DNA of 34,609 bases from a virus: the IMG/VR virus record IMGVR_UViG_3300017613_000771, positions 1 to 34,609 of that record. One strand, written 5' to 3'. Within the stretch, counting starts at the first letter, position 1. Each line of letters opens with the position of its first letter. Both the position numbers and the translations under genes were made by a program. Positions 21,149-28,528 of the stretch are shown one piece after another. Below the pieces are notes generated by a model that saw only the letters and a program-made list of their open reading frames with translations, had not been told where the DNA came from and ran no database searches.

Positions 21149-21564
21149 AATTCAAAAGATATATAAGAGAGTCTTCAGAAAGACAGGAAGGCACTGGACT
21201 AGGAGCAGACGGATTATCTAAAGCCAGATTAAAAACCTTACTCTATAAGGAAACGAAAAAGATTACTACCAATAAGATCTGGAAAGATACTGCATGGAAT
21301 GGGCCACAAGCCATTTGGGATACTTTCAATAGACTTAATCTTGGTTGGCATATGACAAAATCTGAGTATAAAAGATACAAAGATGATCAAGCTATGGGAG
21401 TGAAGATGCCTAGTAGTAAAGAATGGCAGTTTGAGATCTTTTGGAATAGTAAAGAAGGTGGACTAGGTAAACATATGAAAATGGGTGGCGTTGTTACGGC
21501 AGCAGGAGCAGGATCGATTGATGATCCTCTAAGTAAGTATGATGTAAATATGGTTATTTGGTAA
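21145..21564 (+). CDS. Late protein with capsid-targeting-like N-terminus
   Basis: GGGAG precedes ATG 21145. The 139-aa protein begins MKFKRYIRESSERQEG, with IRE9/S as candidate cleavage site. The body is a Trp-rich alpha/beta domain (KIWKDTAWNGPQAIWDTFNR, then LGWHMTKSEYKRYKDD and WQFEIFWNSKEGGLG). It ends in KYDVNMVIW, so the fold probably closes with a beta strand. I do not recognise a family. It lies immediately before the gp4 head-completion gene, which fits a head-related role. Confidence 0.62.
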   Translation: MKFKRYIRESSERQEGTGLGADGLSKARLKTLLYKETKKITTNKIWKDTAWNGPQAIWDTFNRLNLGWHMTKSEYKRYKDDQAMGVKMPSSKEWQFEIFWNSKEGGLGKHMKMGGVVTAAGAGSIDDPLSKYDVNMVIW

Positions 21565-21566
21565 TA

Positions 21567-22034
21567 ATGATAAAAAATAATAGACTTAGGAAGCATGAGA
21601 AGTACTACAGTCCTAAGAACATAGAAAAATATGTAGGGCAATATCCCATAATCACCAGGAGTTCATGGGAGTATCGATATTGCGAATGGCTGGATATAAC
21701 TCCAGCAGTTTTAGAGTGGTCTAGTGAGAGCCATTGTGTAAGGTATTTAGATCCTTTCAAAGTGAATAAAACTAGACGATACTATCCAGATTTTTATGTT
21801 TGCTTTCAAACTGAAAAAGGCAAACGAAGATTTTTAGTCGAGGTGAAACCTGATAAGGATACGAAGCCTCCGACTAAAAGAGGTAAGAAGAGCGCAAAGA
21901 CTAGAGCAACTATGACTCGTACTTACCTAGTCAATCAGGCGAAATTTAAAGCAGCAGAGTTGTATTCTAAGAAAATGGGATTTGTATTTAAAGTACTGAC
22001 AGAAAAACAATTATTTCGGAATAAGAGAGGTTAA
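21567..22034 (+). CDS. gp4: Head completion protein, gp4-like (nuclease fold)
   Basis: A 155-aa protein resembling T4 gp4 (150 aa) in sequence: a Tyr/Arg-rich start (KYYSPKNIEKYVGQYPII), then SSWEYRYCEWLD (T4 SLWERKFCNYLD), VLEWSSE (T4 VLEWASE), RYYPDFYV (T4 HRYFPDFWV) and FLVEVKP (T4 FLIEVKP). The E...PD...ExK arrangement is that of PD-(D/E)xK nucleases such as TnsA, although gp4 acts structurally to stabilise DNA-filled heads for tail joining. The frame extends to TTG 21558; ATG 21567 gives the expected length. Confidence 0.85.
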   Translation: MIKNNRLRKHEKYYSPKNIEKYVGQYPIITRSSWEYRYCEWLDITPAVLEWSSESHCVRYLDPFKVNKTRRYYPDFYVCFQTEKGKRRFLVEVKPDKDTKPPTKRGKKSAKTRATMTRTYLVNQAKFKAAELYSKKMGFVFKVLTEKQLFRNKRG

Positions 22035-22035
22035 C

Positions 22036-22338
22036 ATGGGAAAACATAGTTCAATAGAAGACAAGATAGGAAGTTTTTTAGACGAGACTACAGCAGTAGG
22101 TAGGCACTCTTCTAATTTCGTAGGTCATCGACCAATCCAGATTATGAAATGGTGGAATAACTACCGTCCAGGTGATAGGCTGAATGTGGATTTTTCAGAA
22201 GATAGTATTTCAATCTTCGGCACGAATTCAGAAGGTCAATTTGCTGGTAGTAAAGCCGAGAAGGAAATGTTCATCGATGATCCAGCAGAAATGGATGCCT
22301 TCAAAGATGCTTCTGGTGATATCTGGAATTTTGTATAA
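22036..22338 (+). CDS. Small late protein with capsid-targeting-like N-terminus
   Basis: Starts 1 bp after the gp4 stop, with AGAGG upstream. The 100-aa protein begins MGKHSSIEDKIGSFLDETTA, LDE17/T being the candidate cut. The rest contains IQIMKWWNNYRPGDRLNVDF, a small beta-rich domain, and an acidic stretch (KEMFIDDPAEMDAFKDASGD). No recognised family. The tandem palindromes at 22343-22380 directly follow its stop. Confidence 0.62.
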   Translation: MGKHSSIEDKIGSFLDETTAVGRHSSNFVGHRPIQIMKWWNNYRPGDRLNVDFSEDSISIFGTNSEGQFAGSKAEKEMFIDDPAEMDAFKDASGDIWNFV

Positions 22339-22342
22339 AGAG

Positions 22343-22380
22343 ATACAAGTAGTTGTATTGAAAGATACAAGTAATTGTAT
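22343..22380. repeat. Two tandem palindromes in front of a late gene
   Basis: ATACAA-GTAG-TTGTAT (22343-22358) and ATACAA-GTAA-TTGTAT (22365-22380) are near-identical 16-bp palindromes whose starts lie 22 bp apart, about two DNA turns. They end just before the AAGGAGGAG ribosome site of ATG 22392. They could be a dimeric repressor operator pair, or in mRNA two tetraloop hairpins (the second with a GNRA-type GUAA loop) that gate translation. Confidence 0.75.
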
Positions 22381-22391
22381 AAGGAGGAGTA

Positions 22392-22682
22392 ATGGATAAA
22401 ACAGTAGAAGTAATTCAAGAGGCATACGAGAAGAATATTCTCTTAACTGAAGAGACTATTGACTTTATGGCAGATGCTTTCGCTAGAATGCTAATAGGCG
22501 ATAGAAAAGCCGCAATGAAGCAACTACAAAGGGTAGTCAATTCTCCTATCAAAGGAATCGATGGTAAGGATGGAATTCTTAACAAGGTTCTGGATGACGA
22601 AACAGGAGACATGAGCGAGTATAACAACCTTTTTAATAACATGAGAAAAGGGTTCGCTAGAGTTATAAAACAAGGCAAGTAA
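22392..22682 (+). CDS. Small late protein with IQEAYEK-LLTE N-terminal tag
   Basis: A very strong AAGGAGGAG site precedes ATG 22392. The 96-aa protein starts MDKTVEVIQEAYEKNILLTE; the stretch IQEAYEKNILLTE is shared almost residue for residue with the gene at 2039, 20 kb away, and with 31288, although the bodies are unrelated. The mature part is helical (FMADAFARMLIGDRKAAMKQ) with a short flexible stretch (SPIKGIDGKDGI). No family is recognised. The shared N-terminus marks it as a candidate capsid-targeted protein. Confidence 0.65.
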   Translation: MDKTVEVIQEAYEKNILLTEETIDFMADAFARMLIGDRKAAMKQLQRVVNSPIKGIDGKDGILNKVLDDETGDMSEYNNLFNNMRKGFARVIKQGK

Positions 22683-22698
22683 AAGGAGATAATTTGTA

Positions 22699-23223
22699 AT
22701 GCCAGACACAGGTATAACTAGACATTTAAAGAAGAAATTTTCAGGTGTTCTTTGGCAAAGTGGTCACTTCTATAAGTTCAAATATCAAGGATGGAGAAAT
22801 GACAAGACTCCTCATATCATTTTCATGTACGCCTACTCTGGTAGGCATCCCAATACTGGAAGACAATGGAGATTCTTCCAAGCAATCAATCTGTCTTATG
22901 TTCCGAGAGCAAAAAGAAAGAAGTTCATGAAGTTATATCAACAGTCTTACGAGCGAAGAAAAGGCAAGATGACATTTGTTTGGAGAGATATAACGACTAG
23001 GTATCCTGGATTAAAAATAGCAGTACGGAGATACTTTTACTCTCCTAGTTACTACATTATAAATCCAGAAGAAGTTCCCTTCGATGAAGCGGAAGAATTT
23101 GTCATGGGAACCATGTTAAAAGATTTCAGTAAACAGACTATACGAGCATTAAGACAGAAGCTCAGAAATTTGAAAAAGAAAAAGAAGCAAAGGAAGAAAA
23201 ACAAAAAAGCGAAGAGGCTATAA
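22699..23223 (+). CDS. Basic late structural protein of unknown function
   Basis: A 174-aa protein with AAGGAG upstream of ATG 22699. The core is rich in aromatic and basic residues: HFYKFKYQGWRNDKTPHIIF, then YSGRHPNTGRQWRFFQAIN and LSYVPRAKRKKFMKLYQQ. The pattern F-x-Y-x(n)-INLSYVPRAKR reminds me of a T4-like cyanophage protein group with a G-x-NLHYL-x-P motif, of unknown role. The C-terminal 30 residues are nearly all Lys and Arg. It carries no (L/I)xE tag. A DNA-contacting head or neck protein is plausible. Confidence 0.6.
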   Translation: MPDTGITRHLKKKFSGVLWQSGHFYKFKYQGWRNDKTPHIIFMYAYSGRHPNTGRQWRFFQAINLSYVPRAKRKKFMKLYQQSYERRKGKMTFVWRDITTRYPGLKIAVRRYFYSPSYYIINPEEVPFDEAEEFVMGTMLKDFSKQTIRALRQKLRNLKKKKKQRKKNKKAKRL

Positions 23224-23538
23224 ATGGATAGAACATATCAAGAGCTAACACAGAATGACAGAAGAATAGTCGATCTAAACATCAATAGAAAAACTGGAGT
23301 AGCTTATACTCCTAGTGGTGCATCTTTTGAAGTAGTAGGTCACGAAAAACAAAACAGTGTTGTGCCTCTTACTCCTGCCACCGTTTTATATAACACAGTA
23401 TCGGCTTTTATCACAGAGACAGTAACCGCTAGTGCAGGAGATTATGATATTAAGTGGGAGATTCGTAAAGAGACTGGTAAAGGAATCCCTACTGTAAAAA
23501 GCTACCATTGCACACGCTTGCTGGTGATTGAATGCTAA
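23224..23538 (+). CDS. Small structural protein preceding the serine-tract fibre gene
   Basis: Starts right after the previous stop, with AGAGG upstream. The 104-aa protein has no tag and looks like an all-beta, immunoglobulin-like domain: VVPLTPATVLYNTVSAFITE, then DYDIKWEIRKETG and YHCTRLLVIEC. It overlaps the fibre gene at 23532 by 7 bp, suggesting the two proteins are made together and could form one appendage. No named family. Confidence 0.6.
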   Translation: MDRTYQELTQNDRRIVDLNINRKTGVAYTPSGASFEVVGHEKQNSVVPLTPATVLYNTVSAFITETVTASAGDYDIKWEIRKETGKGIPTVKSYHCTRLLVIEC

Positions 23539-24815
23539 GAGGCGAAACATATTATTATAATGATACAGACGTATTCATGTATGAGACTTGTTTACGGAGC
23601 AGTAGCTCTTCCTCATCTACGTCATCGTCATCATCTTCCGTAAGCTCCTCAAGTAAGAGCAGCAGCAGCGTATCTCTACCATTTAGATATCAAGATAATG
23701 ATCCTTGGGATTGTTACGACGAGATAGATGGAGCATCTTCCTCATCGAAGAGTACTTCATCCTCAAGCGAGTCATCTTCATCGAGCAGCGAGTCATCTTC
23801 ATCTTCGAGCGAGTCATCGAGCAGCGAGTCATCGAGCAGTTTAAGCTCATCCAGCAGCCTCTCGTCAAGCAGCCTGTCAAGCTCATCGAGCAGCCTGTCA
23901 TCGTCGAGTAGTTCCTCCTCGTCGGAATCGAGTTCGTCGCTATCCTCCTCGTCGAGTTCTTCTACTTCTTGTTATGTATCAGCAAACGATCTCTTTATAG
24001 GTATAAATGGATCTCAGCCAAATATTCACAGATGGTTGGAAGTTAGGAATGATGACATCCTGGCATCTATTCAAAATAATAAACTAAACTTCAATTCTGG
24101 AATCGGCGCTGTTGATAAAGAAGCAATATATAACTCTAGGTTTGCTATCTCTGGAGACTTTGATTTAAGAATTGAGTTTTCAGAATGGAGTCTAGGTGGT
24201 TCAACATCTGAGTCATCTCATATAAACTTTGTAGTTATAAGAGAATCCGACGATGAGGTACTTGGGCATCTCAGAAGAAGAAGAAAAGCTGAAGCTGCTC
24301 AATACGGATCGGATGGTTTAGATGTTACTATGGATTATGCTGGTAGCAGTGACGCATCTGGTCAATTCAGAATCACCCGAACCAGTGGTGAGATCAAAAC
24401 CTACGTATGGGATGTTGATGATTGGAAATGGGATGGTTTTACTACTGGAAGAGTAGTAACTAACAATGATAATTCTGATGTATACGTTCAATTAGCTTAT
24501 AAGAAATACAATGAGCATAGCTTAGAAGTAAACTTAGATAATTTCCATGTCTACTCAGGCTTAGTTGATTGTATGACTTCTTCCTCATCGAGCAGTTACT
24601 CAAGTTCATCAAGCCAAAGTGCTGGTGCTGATTTTAGAATAACAGAGGAATTAGATGGTAGAGTAACAGAGGAAGGAGATGTGAGAGTCTTGGAAAGTCT
24701 GTCTTCCTCAAGTACTAGTTCCTCAAGTGCGAGTTTTATTTTTACTTTTAGGCTAACAGAGGAAGGAGATGATAGACTAACTGAATTAGGAGATGACAGA
24801 ATAATTGAACCATAA
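23532..24815 (+). CDS. Serine-tract virion protein with lectin-like domain
   Basis: A 427-aa modular protein. It has a short N-terminal piece (MLRGETYYYNDTDVFMYETC), Ser tracts at about residues 23-47 and 67-147, a beta-sandwich domain at about 148-345 resembling a concanavalin A/LamG-type lectin fold (FAISGDFDLRIEFSEW ... HSLEVNLDNFHVYSG), two more short Ser tracts and a C-terminal repeat of RVTEEGDVRV / RLTEEGDDRLTELGDDRI. That last repeat type is common at the ends of phage fibre and appendage proteins. The domain layout suggests a tail fibre or surface adhesin that binds carbohydrate; no catalytic residues are evident. Codons for Ser are mixed (TCA, TCG, AGC, AGT, TCC). Confidence 0.7.
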   Translation: MLRGETYYYNDTDVFMYETCLRSSSSSSSTSSSSSSVSSSSKSSSSVSLPFRYQDNDPWDCYDEIDGASSSSKSTSSSSESSSSSSESSSSSSESSSSESSSSLSSSSSLSSSSLSSSSSSLSSSSSSSSSESSSSLSSSSSSSTSCYVSANDLFIGINGSQPNIHRWLEVRNDDILASIQNNKLNFNSGIGAVDKEAIYNSRFAISGDFDLRIEFSEWSLGGSTSESSHINFVVIRESDDEVLGHLRRRRKAEAAQYGSDGLDVTMDYAGSSDASGQFRITRTSGEIKTYVWDVDDWKWDGFTTGRVVTNNDNSDVYVQLAYKKYNEHSLEVNLDNFHVYSGLVDCMTSSSSSSYSSSSSQSAGADFRITEELDGRVTEEGDVRVLESLSSSSTSSSSASFIFTFRLTEEGDDRLTELGDDRIIEP

Positions 24816-24826
24816 CTTAAAAAATA

Positions 24827-24834
24827 TATAAATA
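24827..24834 (+). promoter_or_regulatory. T4-type late promoter
   Basis: TATAAATATCAATAG, matching the extended form at 28485. It sits 40 bp upstream of ATG 24874, which has its own AGGAG site. Confidence 0.75.
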
Positions 24835-24873
24835 TCAATAGAAAATAAATACTACTATATAGGAGAATTTAGA

Positions 24874-27453
24874 ATGGCACAGAAAACAATTACACAGTTA
24901 CCTTCAGCGGGATTTCCTGGTGGCGCAGACTTAGTTGAAATAGTCCAGAATGGTGGATCATATAAGCTATCGTTACAGGCCATCAAAAATTTCGTTTTAC
25001 AAAGCTCCTCTAGTAGTAGTGTATCCTCATCTAGTAGTAGTCTTAGCTCATCTTCACAGAGTTCTTCCTCATCAGACTCTCAATCTTCCTCTTCTCAGTC
25101 AGGGCCAGGATGGTTAACAGTCTGTGACGATGCCGATTGGATGGTATCAGGTGGAGAAGGGGCATGGAGTCCATCTGCATTTGGATGGAAGTCTACTACA
25201 GGCGTAGCTCCTTATTTTCTACAGCTAGTCCCGAAAAATGGTTGGGAAGTAGGTTTTAGACCTTCGACTTTACGTGTTGGTTATGTACCATCAGGTGGAG
25301 TTAATATGGAATTGGCAGTAAGTTCGGATGTATCACCATCTGGAATAGCTCTTGATTTAAATTACATCAGCGACTCAGAAATACCTCTTACTTTTGCTTC
25401 TCCATCGGCAGCATCGGATGATATAGCAGTAGTCAGATTTAAATCGGATACTGTATTTACTGTACCGTGTAGTGCTACCATTGAATTTTATTTGGGATCG
25501 AGTTCATCCTCGTCCTATTCGAGTTCATCGAGCGAGTCATCGAGTAGCTCTTCCTCTTCCTCGTCATTAAGCTCAAGCTCATCGAGCAGTAGTTCCTCGC
25601 TATCGTCGAGTTCATCCTCGTCGAGCGAGTCATCGAGTTCTTCAAGCTCATCGAGCAGCGAGTCATCGAGTTCTTCAAGCTCATCGAGCAGCGAGTCATC
25701 TAGCAGTTCTTCATCCTCGTCGAGCGAGTCATCGAGCAGTTCAAGCTCATCGACGAGTGAGTCATCGAGTTCTTCAAGCTCATCAACTAGCGAGTCATCG
25801 AGTAGCTCGTCCTCATCAACGAGCGAGTCATCGAGTAGCTCGTCTATCTCCGTTAGCTCATCTTCTACTAGCTCAAGCTCTGAGTCTACGTTCCCTCTTG
25901 AGTTAGAGCAATTAGATGTTGATGATACAAACTTTCCATCTTATCAAGGGGTAAAGGCCGATCAAAATTTTGATATAAGGCCATTTGCATACACTGGTGG
26001 TGAGTACTCACAAGGAATAAGAACCTATTCAGTTAATCCGTCATCTGGAATTTTGGACTTAGTAGATGAAACGCCTATAACTGATGGATATCTCAGGGCG
26101 ATATATACTGAATCTCCTGGCCCTTCTGCTTTAGTTTATGCCGCTGGAAATGAACTATATACTTGTTCAGTGAATACTACTGGAGGAGGAGTTCTATTAG
26201 ACAGCGTTGATAGTGGTAATAACTTTTATGATATTACAGGAGAAGGTGACGGTACTTATTTATATGCAGCATGTTTCCTTTACGGACTAGTCACTTTTGG
26301 ATTGTCGGGCGTTGGAATTCCTTATGAAATAGATCGTGAGAGAACTGGTGGTGGATCATCATTTAGGACTTATGGTATTATTACTGGTGCTGGATTTGTA
26401 TTTACCTGTGGAAGAAATAATCTACCATACGGAGTAAGGAGTTTTTCAGTAAGTGCTGGTATAATGACTCATATTGATACCGTAGAAACATCCTTCAACT
26501 TTAATGGAGTACACTACGCATTTGGATATTTATTTAGTGTTGGAAACCAGGGATTAAAGAGTTACTCAGTAAATGTCAGCGGTGGATTAACTAACATAGA
26601 TACTGATCATGACGGTGACTCTGATGAATGGATGAATGTATGGTCTGATGAGAGATGGCTATATGTTGCTTGTGGTAATGATCGTTCTATTAGAAGATAT
26701 TCAGTAAATGTCAGCGGTGGATTGGCAATGGAACAATATATAAATCCAGGTGAGTTTAATTCATTTAAAGATGTTCACGCATCCGAAGGCATTGTATATG
26801 TTGCTTGTGCTGGTGGTGGACTTAGAACTTATTCTATGTTACCACAAAGTAGTAGCTCAAGTTCTACTAGCTCATCAAGCGAGTCATCGAGCAGCTACTC
26901 ATCGAGCAGTAGCTCATCGAGTACCTCTTTTAGCTCATCATCATTGAGCGAGTCATCGAGTTCATCGACTTCAGTGTCTTATAGCTCATCTTCCTTTAGT
27001 ATCTATGATTATATGGGAACTGGTTGGCCTCTTGGTCGTGCTAGAATGCAAGTAGTAATAGGATCTCAATGGACAGGTGATGCTCCTTTTGAGGAAGATG
27101 ATGTAGTAACATTGATAGCGGGAAGCACAGGAGGAGCAAGTAATTATATATACTATTCCGAAGATGGCACTCAAACTGGTAATGATACAACTAATAGATT
27201 AGAAATCAGAATTGGTCAATTTACAGATCAGAGATTCTCGATAAGAGTACCGACTACTAGTTATAGTAATTTCCAAAAAGCTGTTTTAAAAACTGATATG
27301 GGAGTTGGTTCTAAGTATGATTTTAAAGAGTTTTGGGATGCATACACATCGTTTAGTGATTACAATTCATCCTTTATAACTCCTTATGGTGGTGGTTATG
27401 ATATATATTATCGGGATGAAGTATTTAAATCAATTACATTCTTAACACCATAA
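24874..27453 (+). CDS. Large serine-tract tail fibre/adhesin with propeller-like domain
   Basis: An 859-aa protein. Residues 1-42 (KTITQLPSAGFPGGADLVEI ...) match the start of many phage fibre proteins, probably the virion-attachment segment. Ser tracts lie at about 43-78, 208-339 and 659-709. Residues 80-207 are beta-rich. Residues 340-658 contain repeated blades: RTYSVNPSSGILDLVD, SYSVNVSGGLTNIDTD, RYSVNVSGGLAMEQY and repeated YVACxxxGxRTYS, typical of a lactonase-like beta-propeller. Residues 710-859 form a C-terminal domain of unknown fold. The likely role is host-surface recognition. The Ser tracts have an 11-residue period. Confidence 0.75.
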   Translation: MAQKTITQLPSAGFPGGADLVEIVQNGGSYKLSLQAIKNFVLQSSSSSSVSSSSSSLSSSSQSSSSSDSQSSSSQSGPGWLTVCDDADWMVSGGEGAWSPSAFGWKSTTGVAPYFLQLVPKNGWEVGFRPSTLRVGYVPSGGVNMELAVSSDVSPSGIALDLNYISDSEIPLTFASPSAASDDIAVVRFKSDTVFTVPCSATIEFYLGSSSSSSYSSSSSESSSSSSSSSSLSSSSSSSSSSLSSSSSSSSESSSSSSSSSSESSSSSSSSSSESSSSSSSSSSESSSSSSSSTSESSSSSSSSTSESSSSSSSSTSESSSSSSISVSSSSTSSSSESTFPLELEQLDVDDTNFPSYQGVKADQNFDIRPFAYTGGEYSQGIRTYSVNPSSGILDLVDETPITDGYLRAIYTESPGPSALVYAAGNELYTCSVNTTGGGVLLDSVDSGNNFYDITGEGDGTYLYAACFLYGLVTFGLSGVGIPYEIDRERTGGGSSFRTYGIITGAGFVFTCGRNNLPYGVRSFSVSAGIMTHIDTVETSFNFNGVHYAFGYLFSVGNQGLKSYSVNVSGGLTNIDTDHDGDSDEWMNVWSDERWLYVACGNDRSIRRYSVNVSGGLAMEQYINPGEFNSFKDVHASEGIVYVACAGGGLRTYSMLPQSSSSSSTSSSSESSSSYSSSSSSSSTSFSSSSLSESSSSSTSVSYSSSSFSIYDYMGTGWPLGRARMQVVIGSQWTGDAPFEEDDVVTLIAGSTGGASNYIYYSEDGTQTGNDTTNRLEIRIGQFTDQRFSIRVPTTSYSNFQKAVLKTDMGVGSKYDFKEFWDAYTSFSDYNSSFITPYGGGYDIYYRDEVFKSITFLTP
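25498..25888 (+). repeat. Serine-coding tandem repeat, 33-bp period
   Basis: About 390 bp encode almost only Ser, with Glu, Leu, Thr or Tyr every 11 residues (SSSSSSSSSSE, later SSSSSSSSTSE). The 33-bp unit around TCATCGAGTTCTTCAAGCTC occurs as exact neighbouring copies at about 25627-25692. Six different Ser codons are used. Confidence 0.85.
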
Positions 27454-27469
27454 AAAGAAGAGGTGAAAA

Positions 27470-28489
27470 ATGGTAGTAATAACTGGTGAGCCGAGAAGCG
27501 GCACTTCTTTAATGATGAGAATTATTGACTCTCTATTTATCGAGATAGCAGGAGAAAAAAGAAATCAATCTCATAGTAAAAAGAAAGAAGAAAGAGCAAA
27601 TTATTTGAATCCAGAAGGCTTTTGGGAAACCGAAGTCGTTACTAGAGGAATCAGGACAGAAGAAGAACTAGAGAAGTATAAAGACAAAGCTATAAAAATA
27701 ATTACTAGTGGGTTGTTACGAACTGTTAAACCCGCTATTGATGAGATTGATAAGATTATATTCTGTTTGAGGAATCCAAGGGAGATCATACAGAGTCAAA
27801 CTAAATTAGTCTCGAAAGTCATGGTAGCAAATAAGAATGATTGGAAGTTTGCTCCTGAACAAATGAAGACAAATTTTAATCGTTATATCTTATCAGTCGG
27901 TAGGTATATACTACAATCAAAAGATCTATGGAATAAAACACTAGTAGTTGATTACGGAGAACTAATAGAAGATCCTGATACGCAGATCAAAAGAATCTCA
28001 GAATTTCTTGAAGTTCCTCATAATCCAGAGAGTATGAGTATCATTAGAAAGGATCTCTATAGATCAATTCAATCACCAAAGAAAGATGAGTTAGCATATG
28101 ATATCTATAACTCAGTCAAAGTAAAAAAATTCTCTGAAGAAGTCATCGAAGAAATTAGAGAATTTATAGAAGAACTAAGAATCAAAAAAGTGACGTGGTT
28201 AGATGATACAGAATTTAAAACCTGGGTAATAGCAGGATGGAATCTCCACAGATCGCTTGCAATTAAAGAGAAACTAAGAAATACTTTAATTGAAAGTATT
28301 AGTCAAAGATCTTTGCCTATTGAATGTGGTTATTATGATTCTACTGGTAGTGACTATACGATTAAACGAGTAGAGGATTTGGGAGACTTGACCAGAAGTA
28401 CTATTAAATGCAGTGATAAAAATGAAGAAGTGACGAGAGAAAAATGTTTTAATTGTTGGGAACGAAAAAAAATGGGTGAAAAAATATAA
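27470..28489 (+). CDS. Sulfotransferase-like P-loop protein
   Basis: A 339-aa protein opening with MVVITGEPRSGTSLMMRI. The TGEPRSGTS (5-13) loop corresponds to the 5'-phosphosulfate binding loop of PAPS-dependent sulfotransferases, and IIFCLRNPREIIQS (96-109) to the 3'-phosphate site (R...S). In this family, sulfate is moved from PAPS onto hydroxyl or amino groups. The C-terminal part has Cys pairs (KCSDKNEEVTREKCFNCWER) that may bind metal. It lies directly after the serine-tract fibre gene and before the head operon. A role in modifying virion or host sugars is possible. AGAGG precedes ATG 27470. Confidence 0.7.
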   Translation: MVVITGEPRSGTSLMMRIIDSLFIEIAGEKRNQSHSKKKEERANYLNPEGFWETEVVTRGIRTEEELEKYKDKAIKIITSGLLRTVKPAIDEIDKIIFCLRNPREIIQSQTKLVSKVMVANKNDWKFAPEQMKTNFNRYILSVGRYILQSKDLWNKTLVVDYGELIEDPDTQIKRISEFLEVPHNPESMSIIRKDLYRSIQSPKKDELAYDIYNSVKVKKFSEEVIEEIREFIEELRIKKVTWLDDTEFKTWVIAGWNLHRSLAIKEKLRNTLIESISQRSLPIECGYYDSTGSDYTIKRVEDLGDLTRSTIKCSDKNEEVTREKCFNCWERKKMGEKI

Positions 28490-28492
28490 ATA
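28485..28492 (+). promoter_or_regulatory. T4-type late promoter for the head operon
   Basis: TATAAATATCAATAG overlaps the stop codon of the sulfotransferase-like gene and lies 37 bp upstream of the portal start. Confidence 0.8.
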
Positions 28493-28528
28493 TCAATAGT
28501 AAATATGTAATGTTAAAGGGAGACATTT

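Noticed and set aside
23683-23911. Frames on both strands within the serine tract at 23683-23911
   Set aside because: Low-complexity shadows of the 23532 gene with no ribosome site.
25475-25888. CRISPR-like or regulatory repeat array in the serine tract
   Set aside because: The repeat unit is coding, in phase, with no unique spacers; it encodes a serine linker.
26257-26264. TATAAATA on the minus strand inside the fibre gene
   Set aside because: Lies in coding sequence with no minus-strand gene downstream; probably chance (TAT TTA TAT codons).
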